In this document: in pieces, positions 8,744 through 16,743 of the stretch | Layout: every line of letters starts with the position of its first letter | How positions within the stretch are numbered: position 1 is the first letter of the stretch | DNA from: an uncultured Bacteroidota bacterium | Lineage (GTDB): Bacteria; Bacteroidota; Bacteroidia; Flavobacteriales; Flavobacteriaceae | Direction: 5' to 3' | DNA length: 32,103 bases | Assembly (NCBI GenBank): GCA_902566635.1 | Contig: CACFJP010000014.1 | Span: 1-32,103, forward strand | Program-made: the position numbers and the translations under genes | The notes under the pieces: generated by a model | What the model saw: the letters and a program-made list of their open reading frames with translations, nothing else | The model's database searches: none | What the model was told of the DNA's origin: nothing

Positions 8744-8764
8744 AATAGATATTAATAGTTCTGT

Positions 8765-9274
8765 TTAGAAGCCAAGTTCTGTTTTGACTTCTGCCATGAG
8801 ATCTTTTCCTTTTGCCATCAGTACAGACGACCCTTGACTTGAATCCATGACATAATCAAACCCTTGAGCAGTGGCTACTTTTTCGACAGCAGCACGTGCT
8901 TTTTCGATCAGAGGGCGTAGTAAATCAGCTTGTTTTTTCTGTACATCTTGCAATGCAGTTTGACGAAACTGTTGGATATTTTGCTCCATACCTTGAAGCT
9001 CTTGCTGACGCTTTTGGTTGGTCAGGTCAGTCTGATTTTCAGCATCTGCCGAATAATTTTGCATTTTTGTTTGGAGCTCTTTTAAGGATGCTTCAATCTC
9101 ATTTGTATAATCTTTTTCGAGTTTTTGAATTTCTTCTTGTGCTGCAATAACTTCTGGCATCTCACCCACTAGTTTTTGAAAGTCGATGTGCGTTACTTTA
9201 GATTGTGCTTGAGCAGCAAAACTCATGAATACAATGCAAATGGCTGTAATGTAATGTGTAAATTTAATTTTCAT
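8765..9274 (-). CDS. OmpH/Skp-family periplasmic chaperone 1
   Basis: This is a Skp-like periplasmic holdase that should escort unfolded outer-membrane proteins to BamA. The 169-residue protein has a signal peptide (MKIKFTHYITAICIVFMSF, likely cut after AQAQ). A short beta segment (VTHIDFQKLVGEMPE) follows, then long charged, glutamine-rich helices forming the tentacles (about 45-120), and a C-terminal strand region with FDYVMDSSQGSSVL. This is the standard OmpH layout. It is the shorter of two adjacent paralogues, 12 bases after the other, and the last gene before the terminator. Confidence 0.92.
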   Translation of the reverse strand: MKIKFTHYITAICIVFMSFAAQAQSKVTHIDFQKLVGEMPEVIAAQEEIQKLEKDYTNEIEASLKELQTKMQNYSADAENQTDLTNQKRQQELQGMEQNIQQFRQTALQDVQKKQADLLRPLIEKARAAVEKVATAQGFDYVMDSSQGSSVLMAKGKDLMAEVKTELGF

Positions 9275-9286
9275 TTCTATTGAGGT

Positions 9287-9943
9287 TTAATTTTTCTGCT
9301 GCTGGCTTGCTTTCGCTTTTCGTATAGAGTCCATTTCTTTTTTACGTTTTTCTATGGCCTTTTGACGGGCAGCATTTTGCTCTTGTTTACGAGATTCAAC
9401 GAGTTCCTCTCTTGCTTTTTTCTTGTCTTTTTGATTGATATATTTTACAACAAGATTGCTAATATCGTACTTTTTTTCCGAATGGAAGACCAAAATTTCA
9501 GCGCTTCTGTCAAATACATAATCCAGTTTTCGATTTTCAGCTATTTCTTTAACAGCTTCTAGAATTTTGTCTTGAATGGGCTGGGTAAATACAACCTTTT
9601 GAGCCAACCAATCTCCTTGTGGCCCAAAACGCTTTTGCTGGTAGTTATTGAGTTCATCTTGTTCAAACTCAATATCTTCTTCTCTTTCCTCAATCAACTC
9701 CTCAGTCAGCAAAGGGCGTTCTAAATCTAATTTTTTCTGAAGCTCATCAATCTTGCTCTGTTTGTTGCTGATTTCTTCTTTCCAAAATGTAATTTTATCC
9801 TCTAAAGCAGCATTGGCATCCTTGTAGTCATTGAGGTTTTCCAACACCCTATCCATGTCCATAAACCCAATTCGAACTCTATTTTGAGCTACAATCAGTG
9901 AAGTAAAGCACAATAAAAACCCAAGAAATATGACTTTTTTCAA
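9287..9943 (-). CDS. OmpH/Skp-family periplasmic chaperone 2, with charged C-terminal tail
   Basis: This 218-residue OmpH-family protein lies directly downstream of bamA (6-base gap). It has a signal peptide (MKKVIFLGFLLCFTSLIVAQ), the first beta segment RIGFMDMDRVLENL, long coiled helices, and the closing segment LDYVFDRSAEILVF. It differs from its neighbour by a C-terminal tail of about 45 residues, extremely rich in Lys, Arg, Glu and Gln and probably helical or disordered. Tandem ompH genes after bamA are usual in Bacteroidota. The two copies are diverged, so they may handle different clients; that is an inference. Confidence 0.92.
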   Translation of the reverse strand: MKKVIFLGFLLCFTSLIVAQNRVRIGFMDMDRVLENLNDYKDANAALEDKITFWKEEISNKQSKIDELQKKLDLERPLLTEELIEEREEDIEFEQDELNNYQQKRFGPQGDWLAQKVVFTQPIQDKILEAVKEIAENRKLDYVFDRSAEILVFHSEKKYDISNLVVKYINQKDKKKAREELVESRKQEQNAARQKAIEKRKKEMDSIRKAKASQQQKN

Positions 9944-9949
9944 AATAAA

Positions 9950-12487
9950 TTAAAATTGCTGTCCAATGATAAAGTGAGTTTCCCAACCGTGTGGAGTCAA
10001 TTCACCTTGCAGATCATTGTCAAATCCATAACCAAAATCAATTCCAAGTAAACCAAAGGCCGGCATAAAAATTCGTATACCAAAACCAGCAGACCTTTTC
10101 ATATCAAACGGATTATATTCCTTAAAACTGTTATAAGAATTTCCTGCTTCAAGAAAATTCAAAGCAAAAATAGAGGCCGATGGTTTTAGTGTTATCGGGT
10201 ATCTCAATTCTAATGAAAATTTATTGTAAATCACTGCCCCATCACGATCGGAAAGAGATTGGTTTTCATATCCTCGCATTGCGATAGTCTCACGACCATC
10301 TAGGGCATATTGGGATAAACCATCTCCACCAAGATAAAAACGCTCAAAAGGAATGATCCCACGATCTGTGTTGTATGCACCTAAGTAACCAAATTCAGAA
10401 TGCGTTTTTAGTACCAATTTATCAATAATATTGGTATACCAGGAACCAGAAAATTTTAGTTTATAATACTCTAACCATTTAAATTTCTCTTGGTCAATTT
10501 TTGCATCATCTGGGATGCCGTCTGCATTTTGAAAAGCGGGTTGATCGCCAAGTTTTGCATAATCGATTTTGTTGACTAATGAATAGGGGAACGAAAGTTT
10601 TGCACTGATCGAAAATTGAGAGCCACCAAGTGGAAAGATAGGGTTGGTGTATGTATTGTTTCGCGATATCGCAATCGAGTAATAAAGGTTATTTGACACC
10701 CCATCGCCGAATGTAAACAAACCAGTATAATAGTTGTTTAAGTCATAATATTGATACCCAATTGCTTGTGAAAGTGTGAAGTAATCATCTGGCACCTGAA
10801 GTCGCTTGGCGAGTCCAACATTGACACCTCGAATTTTAAAATATTGACTTTTGTCAGCGCGACCTGTAAAGTAGTTGTATCGATATTGGGTTGTTTGTGA
10901 AACTGAGGTAGAAAACTGTACTGGTTGTTGTCCCCCAAGCCAAGGCTCAGAAAACGAAAAACTATAGGTTTCATAAAAGCGACTTTTTTGTAAGCGTAAG
11001 GATAATCGCTGTCCATCACCCATTGGGACTGGTTTGTAGGCCTCTCGATTCCAAATGTTTCTCATCGAAAAATTACTAAAACTCAATCCAAGGGTGCCGA
11101 TAAAACCACCACCTCCATATCCACCTTGAAGTTCGATTTGGCTTGCCCCCTTTTCAACTAGACCATATTCGATATCAACAGTACCTGCATTCGGGTCAAC
11201 ATTTTTAAAATCAGGTGAAATTTGCTCTGGATCAAAAAAACCAAGTTGACCCAATTCACGAACTGAACGAACAACAAGATCCTTGCTGTACAACGCACCA
11301 GGTTTGGTACGAAGTTCTCTGTAAATCACATGGTCATTGGTACGGTCGTTACCCACAACAGTGATTCGATTAAAATAGGCTGGTTTACCTTCAATGATAC
11401 GAATTTCAAAGTTAATGGTGTCGTTTATGGCACTGATTTCAACAGGGTTGACAGATGAAAACAAATAGCCATTATTCTGATAGAGGTTTGTCAGGTCCTC
11501 TCCGTCGGGCTTGGTAGGGTCTGCGATACGTTTGCGAAGCAATACGCCGTTGTAAGTATCCCCTTTGTCAACTCCCAATAGACGTCCAAGATCTTCATCT
11601 GAATACACACTGTTACCTAAAAAATTGATTTCTCCAAAGTAATATTTATTACCCTCAACGACTTTGACATTAATATCGATTTCATTTTCATCTGAAATTA
11701 TGGTATCAAAAATAACCCTTGCATCTCGATGCCCTTTTTCTTTGTAATAGTCGATAAGAGTGGTCAAATCCTCATTGTAGTCATCTTCAATATACTTGGA
11801 CTTTTTCCAAAATCTACCAAAAAATTTAGTCTTAGTATTTTTGAATTTTTTACGAAGCTTTCTGTCGCTAAACTCATCGTTCCCGTCAAAAGTGATTGAG
11901 TTGATTTTGACGCGATCCCCTCGATCGATAAATATTAATAACTTTTCAGAGTTGGTACCAACAGTGTCTTTTTTTGTTTGTATCGTAACTTTTGTATTCA
12001 AAAACCCATCTTTTCGATACTTATTGATGATATAGTTTTCGGTTGTTTCTAAAAAACTTTCACTTATTTTCAATCCCTTTTTCAATCCAGTGTCATCAAT
12101 GAGGCTTTGAAATTTGTTCTTTTTTACTCCGGTAATGGTAAAGTCTGAAAGCGTAGGAAGTTCTTTGATAAAAATTTCTATATCAGCTGTGTCACCCTCA
12201 ATACGTGTGAGGTAAAAGTTGATATCACTAAACAGTTCTAGCTTCCAAAGCTTATTGATTACAGCACTGATGTCATCTCCTGGAATTCGAATTTGTTGCC
12301 CCTTTCGAAGACCTGTATAGGCAATTACTGTTTGTGGACTAAAGCTCTTAATTCCAGTGACTTCAATCTTCCCTAGATTGTATAGTTTTCCTTGATCGAA
12401 AGATGTAGATTTTTGTGCCAGTGTGGTTGTACACGCAGCTAGAAACAAAAAAATAAGGGGGGTGATATTATCAAGTAACTTGCTCAC
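9950..12487 (-). CDS. bamA: Outer-membrane protein assembly factor BamA
   Basis: BamA is the central insertase for outer-membrane beta-barrel proteins. With a start at 12487 it has 845 residues: a signal peptide, five POTRA domains (about 37-110, 114-190, 193-279, 283-367, 370-443) and a 16-strand barrel from about 449 ending in a C-terminal Phe (HFIIGQQF). POTRA hallmarks include KIEVTGIKSFSP, KINSITFDGNDEFSD and FNRITVVGNDRTND. There is no convincing ATG. The GTG at 12487 gives MSKLLDNITPLIFLFLAAC and overlaps uppS by 17 bases; the frame is open up to 12640, but that extension only shadows uppS. The segment LAAC resembles a lipobox, but a signal-peptidase-I cut after TLAQ is more usual for this family. 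Confidence 0.95.
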   Translation of the reverse strand: MSKLLDNITPLIFLFLAACTTTLAQKSTSFDQGKLYNLGKIEVTGIKSFSPQTVIAYTGLRKGQQIRIPGDDISAVINKLWKLELFSDINFYLTRIEGDTADIEIFIKELPTLSDFTITGVKKNKFQSLIDDTGLKKGLKISESFLETTENYIINKYRKDGFLNTKVTIQTKKDTVGTNSEKLLIFIDRGDRVKINSITFDGNDEFSDRKLRKKFKNTKTKFFGRFWKKSKYIEDDYNEDLTTLIDYYKEKGHRDARVIFDTIISDENEIDINVKVVEGNKYYFGEINFLGNSVYSDEDLGRLLGVDKGDTYNGVLLRKRIADPTKPDGEDLTNLYQNNGYLFSSVNPVEISAINDTINFEIRIIEGKPAYFNRITVVGNDRTNDHVIYRELRTKPGALYSKDLVVRSVRELGQLGFFDPEQISPDFKNVDPNAGTVDIEYGLVEKGASQIELQGGYGGGGFIGTLGLSFSNFSMRNIWNREAYKPVPMGDGQRLSLRLQKSRFYETYSFSFSEPWLGGQQPVQFSTSVSQTTQYRYNYFTGRADKSQYFKIRGVNVGLAKRLQVPDDYFTLSQAIGYQYYDLNNYYTGLFTFGDGVSNNLYYSIAISRNNTYTNPIFPLGGSQFSISAKLSFPYSLVNKIDYAKLGDQPAFQNADGIPDDAKIDQEKFKWLEYYKLKFSGSWYTNIIDKLVLKTHSEFGYLGAYNTDRGIIPFERFYLGGDGLSQYALDGRETIAMRGYENQSLSDRDGAVIYNKFSLELRYPITLKPSASIFALNFLEAGNSYNSFKEYNPFDMKRSAGFGIRIFMPAFGLLGIDFGYGFDNDLQGELTPHGWETHFIIGQQF

Positions 12488-13214
12488 TAGTTTTTCCAAA
12501 TCGGCGTTCTCTTTTTTGATAATCTGCAATTGCTTTATGGAGTGAAGTCTCATTAAAATCAGGCCAAAACTCATCAGTAAAATACAATTCTGCATAAGCA
12601 ATTTGCCATAGCAAAAAATTACTAATTCGGACTTCACCACTTGTACGAATCAACAGATCTACATCTGGTAAATTTTGCGTGTAAAGATGCTTATTTATTA
12701 TGTTATCATCAACATTTTCAATTGAAATTATATTATTTTTAACTTTATAACTTATTTCCTGCACAGCTTTAAGGATTTCTTGACGAGCACCATAGCTCAA
12801 TGCGAGCGTCAGTACAAGACCTGTATTTTTTTTGGTTTCATCTAAAACTTCTTGCAACTCTTGCTGAACATTGTTGGGCATCATATTAGTATGCCCAATG
12901 GTATTCAATCGAATATTGTTTTTCATCATCAACCCAAGTTCGTTTTTTAACGCACTGATAAGCAGTTTCATCAAGGTTTTGATTTCGTGTTTTGGGCGAT
13001 TCCAGTTTTCGGTTGAAAAGGCATACAGAGTCAGGTTGTTGACACCCAACCTTGCAGCTCCCTCTACAACTTTGCGAACCGATTTTGCGCCTTGTCGGTG
13101 TCCAAATACACGCGGTTGGTTGCGACGCTTTGCCCAACGACCATTTCCATCCATGATTATAGCAATGTGCTTTGGTAATCTTTCAATATCAATATTAATA
13201 TCAATGGTTGTCAT
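12471..13214 (-). CDS. uppS: Undecaprenyl diphosphate synthase (isoprenyl transferase)
   Basis: UppS makes the C55 lipid carrier used for peptidoglycan and surface glycans by adding isopentenyl units to farnesyl diphosphate. The 247-residue protein shows all the family motifs: IMDGNGRWAKRR with catalytic Asp22, GHRQGAKS, YAFSTENWNRP, LLIRTSGEVRISNFLLWQIAYAELYF and the ending DYQKRERRFG. It shares four bases (ATGA) with the upstream porG gene and overlaps the proposed bamA start, so porG-uppS-bamA look translationally coupled. Confidence 0.97.
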   Translation of the reverse strand: MTTIDINIDIERLPKHIAIIMDGNGRWAKRRNQPRVFGHRQGAKSVRKVVEGAARLGVNNLTLYAFSTENWNRPKHEIKTLMKLLISALKNELGLMMKNNIRLNTIGHTNMMPNNVQQELQEVLDETKKNTGLVLTLALSYGARQEILKAVQEISYKVKNNIISIENVDDNIINKHLYTQNLPDVDLLIRTSGEVRISNFLLWQIAYAELYFTDEFWPDFNETSLHKAIADYQKRERRFGKTSEQVT

Positions 13215-13912
13215 AAAAGACCTTCTATAAACCAGCCACGACCAAAGGAGTACGTGAGTGAAAAACCAGTTAAGACCATCCAGTCATTACTTAAATTGTT
13301 TCCAAAAGCTGGCTGTTTATCAATTCCGTCCACAAATTTAGGAAAACTTCCATCTAAATTATCGCTGAAGGTATAAAGTGCTTTGATTTCAAACCCTAGC
13401 ACAAAACTCAAGCCCAAACGAGTTTTGATTCCAACTCCTATGGGAATTGCAACTGAAAAATCATTAGCTTGATAACTCGCAATTTGCTCGTTTGTATCGT
13501 AATACAAGTCTCTAAATTTTAAGTAGCTCAAACCAGCAAACATATAAGGCGACCAAGAGGTTTGAAAATCGGACAAATCCATTTTAAAATAATTGACCTC
13601 CAATATGGCTGATGTATGAGCGATTGAATTTGTAAAGTTGTAAGCACGCTCTTTTCTCAAGTTCTCTGACGACAATGAGTCTATTCCTCTTATTGCACTT
13701 AACCCAAGTTCAAACCGCAAAGCCATCCTAGGCGAAAAATTACTTTTGTAGAGTAAGGTGGCAGATTGGGTTTTAAATGATGGCCTAATAAAGTCTGTTT
13801 TACCAACCTCTCCAATGTAGTTTGTCCCTCCGATGAATAACCCAGCTTCACGATATTGTGCATGACTCAACATCAGGGGTGCAAGTAAACATAAACAATA
13901 GACTTTCAACAC
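13211..13912 (-). CDS. porG: PorG-like outer-membrane protein (DUF6089), type IX secretion
   Basis: This 233-residue protein has a signal peptide (VYCLCLLAPLMLSHAQ) and a repeated amphipathic beta-strand pattern typical of a small outer-membrane barrel. The start REAGLFIGGTNYIGEVG, the middle SPYMFAGLSYLKF and the ending LTGFSLTYSFGRGWF match the DUF6089 family. From memory, in Porphyromonas gingivalis the DUF6089 protein PorG, a T9SS outer-membrane component tied to the PorK/N rings, sits at the same place before uppS and bamA. No in-frame ATG exists after the nadK stop, so the GTG at 13912 is the likely start. The symbol rests on family and position, not on direct similarity measurement. 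Confidence 0.8.
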   Translation of the reverse strand: MLKVYCLCLLAPLMLSHAQYREAGLFIGGTNYIGEVGKTDFIRPSFKTQSATLLYKSNFSPRMALRFELGLSAIRGIDSLSSENLRKERAYNFTNSIAHTSAILEVNYFKMDLSDFQTSWSPYMFAGLSYLKFRDLYYDTNEQIASYQANDFSVAIPIGVGIKTRLGLSFVLGFEIKALYTFSDNLDGSFPKFVDGIDKQPAFGNNLSNDWMVLTGFSLTYSFGRGWFIEGLL

Positions 13913-13960
13913 TGTGCAAGGATTACATATGCTAAACGATTCAAGATTTGTATTTATTGC

Positions 13961-14830
13961 TCAATTGCGTTGGTCCTTCCCCCAATGAAGTTTGTTACGA
14001 AGGGTTTTGAAATAACTGTCATCATGAAGACGTGCCAATTGCAGTGGAAATGCTGCTTTTTGAATTCGTATTGGGTGCCCTGTAGGGATGGTATGAATTC
14101 GAGAGTCTAACGAAAGTAGATTTGCATCTTCACGACTGCTAACACTGAGTTCTACAACATCATCTTCTGAAATAACTAGTGGACGTGCGTTTAGATTGTG
14201 AGGTGCAATTGGTGTAAGAACCAGCGATTTGCTATTTGGGTCGATGATTGGCCCGCCATTGCTCAAAGAATAACCAGTTGAGCCCGTAGGCGTAGAAACA
14301 ATAAAACCATCTGCCCAATATGAGTTGAGCGATTCACCATTGATTCTGGTATGAACAGTGATCATTGAAGTTGTATTTTTTCGACTAACCCCAACTTCGT
14401 TTAGCGCCAATGGAAAAGCAGCAATCTCATCTGAAATACCCTGCACATCGACTGTAAGTAAGCTGCGTTTCTCAACAGTGTATTTTTGATCTAAAAATGC
14501 CTGCAATGCAACTTGGATATCATCAGCCTGTAGAGTAGCTAAAAACCCAAGTCGACCTGTATTAATCCCAATCACAGGAATTTGTGTGTCACGAATCAAT
14601 TCTAAACAGCGTAGGAGTGTGCCATCACCTCCGACTGAAAAAAACATATCGATGTCTTTGCCCAGATCTTTGTATGAAGTGAATGACCTTAATGAATAAT
14701 TCAGAAGCGATTGACAAATCGTTTCATGACAACTCACATTGATATTCATTGACTGTGCAACCTCAAAAAGGTAACGAACAGTTTGTTGGCAAGCTTCATT
14801 TTGAAGGGAGCTGTACACAGCAATTTTCAT
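13961..14830 (-). CDS. nadK: NAD kinase
   Basis: NadK phosphorylates NAD to NADP. The 289-residue protein has the GGDGT motif (residues 67-71, with the key Asp69), the following GINTGRLGFLA, the substrate-binding LNEVGVSR, and the glycine-rich signature WADGFIVSTPTGSTGYSLSNGGPI. Its length is normal for bacterial NadK. It follows the short ACT-like gene by six bases and precedes porG by 48 bases, in the flavobacterial order pdxJ / CBS-ACT - nadK - porG - uppS - bamA. Confidence 0.97.
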   Translation of the reverse strand: MKIAVYSSLQNEACQQTVRYLFEVAQSMNINVSCHETICQSLLNYSLRSFTSYKDLGKDIDMFFSVGGDGTLLRCLELIRDTQIPVIGINTGRLGFLATLQADDIQVALQAFLDQKYTVEKRSLLTVDVQGISDEIAAFPLALNEVGVSRKNTTSMITVHTRINGESLNSYWADGFIVSTPTGSTGYSLSNGGPIIDPNSKSLVLTPIAPHNLNARPLVISEDDVVELSVSSREDANLLSLDSRIHTIPTGHPIRIQKAAFPLQLARLHDDSYFKTLRNKLHWGKDQRN

Positions 14831-14836
14831 GGGCGA

Positions 14837-15145
14837 CTACATCGAAAGGTATTTGTCTAAATATGAGGCATGGTCCTGTAATTTATCTTCTAAATCATCT
14901 TCTTTATGTTTGCTCATAACTTCATAACCAAAACGACGAAGTGTAGGGAGAAGATGTTTGAGGTATTGTGCATCAATGGTCAGAATTATTTCAATCCATT
15001 CCTCATGTTGACGCTCAAGATGAAGACTTGTGATTTGTACACTACTCGCTTCTAGAAGTTGTGTGAGTTCGGTCAACAAAAAATCGACTTTATTTTTGCG
15101 AATCGAAAGTTTTGAAAGGTTTTGATAAACAGAGATCTCTTGCAT
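14837..15145 (-). CDS. Short ACT-like protein, apparently the C-terminal part of a CBS-domain protein
   Basis: This 102-residue protein has no CBS domain. It resembles, from memory, the C-terminal ACT-like half of the CBS-domain protein usually found upstream of nadK in flavobacteria: a beta-alpha-beta pattern LTQLLEASSVQITSLHLER, then WIEIILTIDAQYLKHLLPTLRRFGYEV, then the characteristic ending HASYLDKYLSM. The usual protein is about 220 residues, so roughly half is missing. An in-frame TAG lies at 15185-15187 on the minus strand, and pdxJ starts 71 bases away, leaving no room for CBS domains. ATG 15145 is preferred over the TTG at 15178. It is either a functional reduced form or a remnant. 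Confidence 0.65.
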   Translation of the reverse strand: MQEISVYQNLSKLSIRKNKVDFLLTELTQLLEASSVQITSLHLERQHEEWIEIILTIDAQYLKHLLPTLRRFGYEVMSKHKEDDLEDKLQDHASYLDKYLSM

Positions 15146-15194
15146 AACTAAAGCCAAAATAACGAAAAAAGTGGACAAACTGCTCTATTCGATG

Positions 15195-15202
15195 TATTTT
15201 TG
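15195..15202 (+). promoter_or_regulatory. Likely -7 box for pdxJ
   Basis: TATTTTTG matches TAnnTTTG exactly and lies 14 bases before the pdxJ ATG, predicting a leader of about 11 bases. It stands in the 71-base divergent gap shared with the short ACT-like gene. No clear -33 TTTG is seen at 19-base spacing. Confidence 0.5.
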
Positions 15203-15216
15203 CTAAAAAAAAGAAA

Positions 15217-15930
15217 ATGACCAGCTTAAGTGTTAATATCAATAAGATTGCCACCTTGCGAAATTCTCGGGGAGGTGATATGCCAAATCTGATTCAAACA
15301 GCTCAAGATATCGAAGCATTTGGTGCGCAAGGAATTACTATACATCCTCGTCCTGATGAGCGACACATTCGCTATCAAGACGCACACGATCTTAAAAAGG
15401 TGGTAAAAACCGAACTCAATATAGAGGGAAACCCTGTTCCTAAATTTATTGAACTTGTATTGGCTGTCAAACCCGATCAAGTCACATTTGTTCCCGATGC
15501 AGAGGATGCTATTACTTCTAATGCAGGTTGGGACACCATTAAGCATGAATCATTTTTAACAGAAGTCATTCAAGAATGCAAAAACAATGGCATCCGAACG
15601 TCTATTTTTCTCGACCCTGACACAAAGCAAATAGATGGTGTCAAAGCAACTGGCACAGATCGCATTGAACTCTATACAGAGGCCTTTGCAAGAGGATTTG
15701 CCAAAAACCCTGAAACTGCCATTGCAACTTATATTGAAGCAGCTAATCTAGCAGCTGAACTCGAAATTGGCCTCAATGCTGGACATGACCTGAGCTTGGA
15801 AAACATTGCATACTTTCATAAGTATATCCCCAATCTTTTGGAAGTATCTATTGGTCACGCTCTCATTTGTGAATCCTTGTATTTTGGACTCGAAAATATT
15901 ATAAACCAATATCGAGCCAAACTAACATGA
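15217..15930 (+). CDS. pdxJ: Pyridoxine 5'-phosphate synthase
   Basis: PdxJ condenses 3-amino-2-oxopropyl phosphate with deoxyxylulose 5-phosphate to make pyridoxine phosphate, the last ring-closing step of DXP-dependent vitamin B6 synthesis. The 237-residue TIM barrel has VNINKIATLRNSRGG at the N-terminus, the active-site HPRPDERHI (His43), IEGNP (Glu70), QVTFVPD, GLNAGHDL and the phosphate-binding SIGHALICE. It overlaps the following hydrolase gene by four bases (ATGA), so the two form an operon. Confidence 0.97.
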   Translation: MTSLSVNINKIATLRNSRGGDMPNLIQTAQDIEAFGAQGITIHPRPDERHIRYQDAHDLKKVVKTELNIEGNPVPKFIELVLAVKPDQVTFVPDAEDAITSNAGWDTIKHESFLTEVIQECKNNGIRTSIFLDPDTKQIDGVKATGTDRIELYTEAFARGFAKNPETAIATYIEAANLAAELEIGLNAGHDLSLENIAYFHKYIPNLLEVSIGHALICESLYFGLENIINQYRAKLT

Positions 15931-16688
15931 GTTTGCTTCACAGTCAAATCTTAGGAACAGGAAAGCCTTTGTTGATTTTGCATGGTTTTTTGGGTATGTC
16001 CGACAATTGGCGTACCATGGGCAAGCTGTGGGCAGCGCATTTTGAGGTGCACCTAATCGACTTGCGAAATCATGGCAGAAGTTTTCATAGCAATGCATTT
16101 TCGTACACCCACATGGCAGAGGATTTAACAGCCTATTGTCAACATCACCAACTAGTGAATGCTATCATATTGGGCCATTCGATGGGAGGTAAATTAGCAA
16201 TGCACTTTGCAACCAATCAAACAGTGAAAGTTGAAAGGCTCATCATTGTAGATATTGCCCCCAAAGACTATCCAACTCACCACGATCATTTTTTGGAGGG
16301 ATTGATGGATTTACACACCCACACCCCCGAATCACGAGGGGAAGCCAATCAACGACTCAGTCGTTTTGTAAGCGATGAGGGTACAAGACTGTTTTTACTC
16401 AAAAACCTTTATCGCACTGGTGATGGCTTTGCACTCCGTGTGAATGTTCCCGTTTTGAAATCCAAAATAGGAGAAGTCATGATATCTTCCATTGCTAATT
16501 ATGATGGGCCAACACTGTTTTTAGCAGGTGCACACTCGAATTATATTCTTCCAGATGATCATGCCCACATCGCCCAGTTTTTCCCCCAATCGTGTATCAA
16601 AACCATCCCCAAAGCAGGGCATTGGCTTCATATTGAAAACCCTGTTGCCTTTGCTGCTGAGGTGGATGATTTTTTGGGTATTCGATAG
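15927..16688 (+). CDS. Alpha/beta-hydrolase, YbfF-type esterase
   Basis: This 253-residue cytoplasmic alpha/beta-hydrolase has the oxyanion-hole strand LLILHGFLGMSDNW, the segment IDLRNHGRSFH, the nucleophile elbow GHSMGG (Ser85) and the catalytic His232 in KAGHWLHIENP. The pattern DLRNHGRS plus GHSMGGK is typical of the YbfF group of short-chain esterases and thioesterases. It is coupled to pdxJ by a four-base overlap, but no link to vitamin B6 synthesis is evident. The true substrate is unknown. Confidence 0.9.
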   Translation: MSLLHSQILGTGKPLLILHGFLGMSDNWRTMGKLWAAHFEVHLIDLRNHGRSFHSNAFSYTHMAEDLTAYCQHHQLVNAIILGHSMGGKLAMHFATNQTVKVERLIIVDIAPKDYPTHHDHFLEGLMDLHTHTPESRGEANQRLSRFVSDEGTRLFLLKNLYRTGDGFALRVNVPVLKSKIGEVMISSIANYDGPTLFLAGAHSNYILPDDHAHIAQFFPQSCIKTIPKAGHWLHIENPVAFAAEVDDFLGIR

Positions 16689-16714
16689 CCCTTGCTAAAG
16701 GGCGAGAAAAAAAG

Positions 16715-16722
16715 TATTTTTG
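16715..16722 (+). promoter_or_regulatory. Likely -7 box for tig
   Basis: TATTTTTG matches TAnnTTTG exactly, 21 bases before the tig ATG, giving a predicted leader of about 18 bases. A partial -33 (CTTG) lies 20 bases upstream at 16691-16694. This would start the tig-clpP-clpX transcript. Confidence 0.55.
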
Positions 16723-16743
16723 CGCTTCAGTAAACAAAATGCT

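Noticed and set aside
12488-12640. Upstream extension of bamA by 51 codons
   Set aside because: The extension lies wholly within uppS and has no signal peptide at its start; the GTG at 12487 gives a proper leader.
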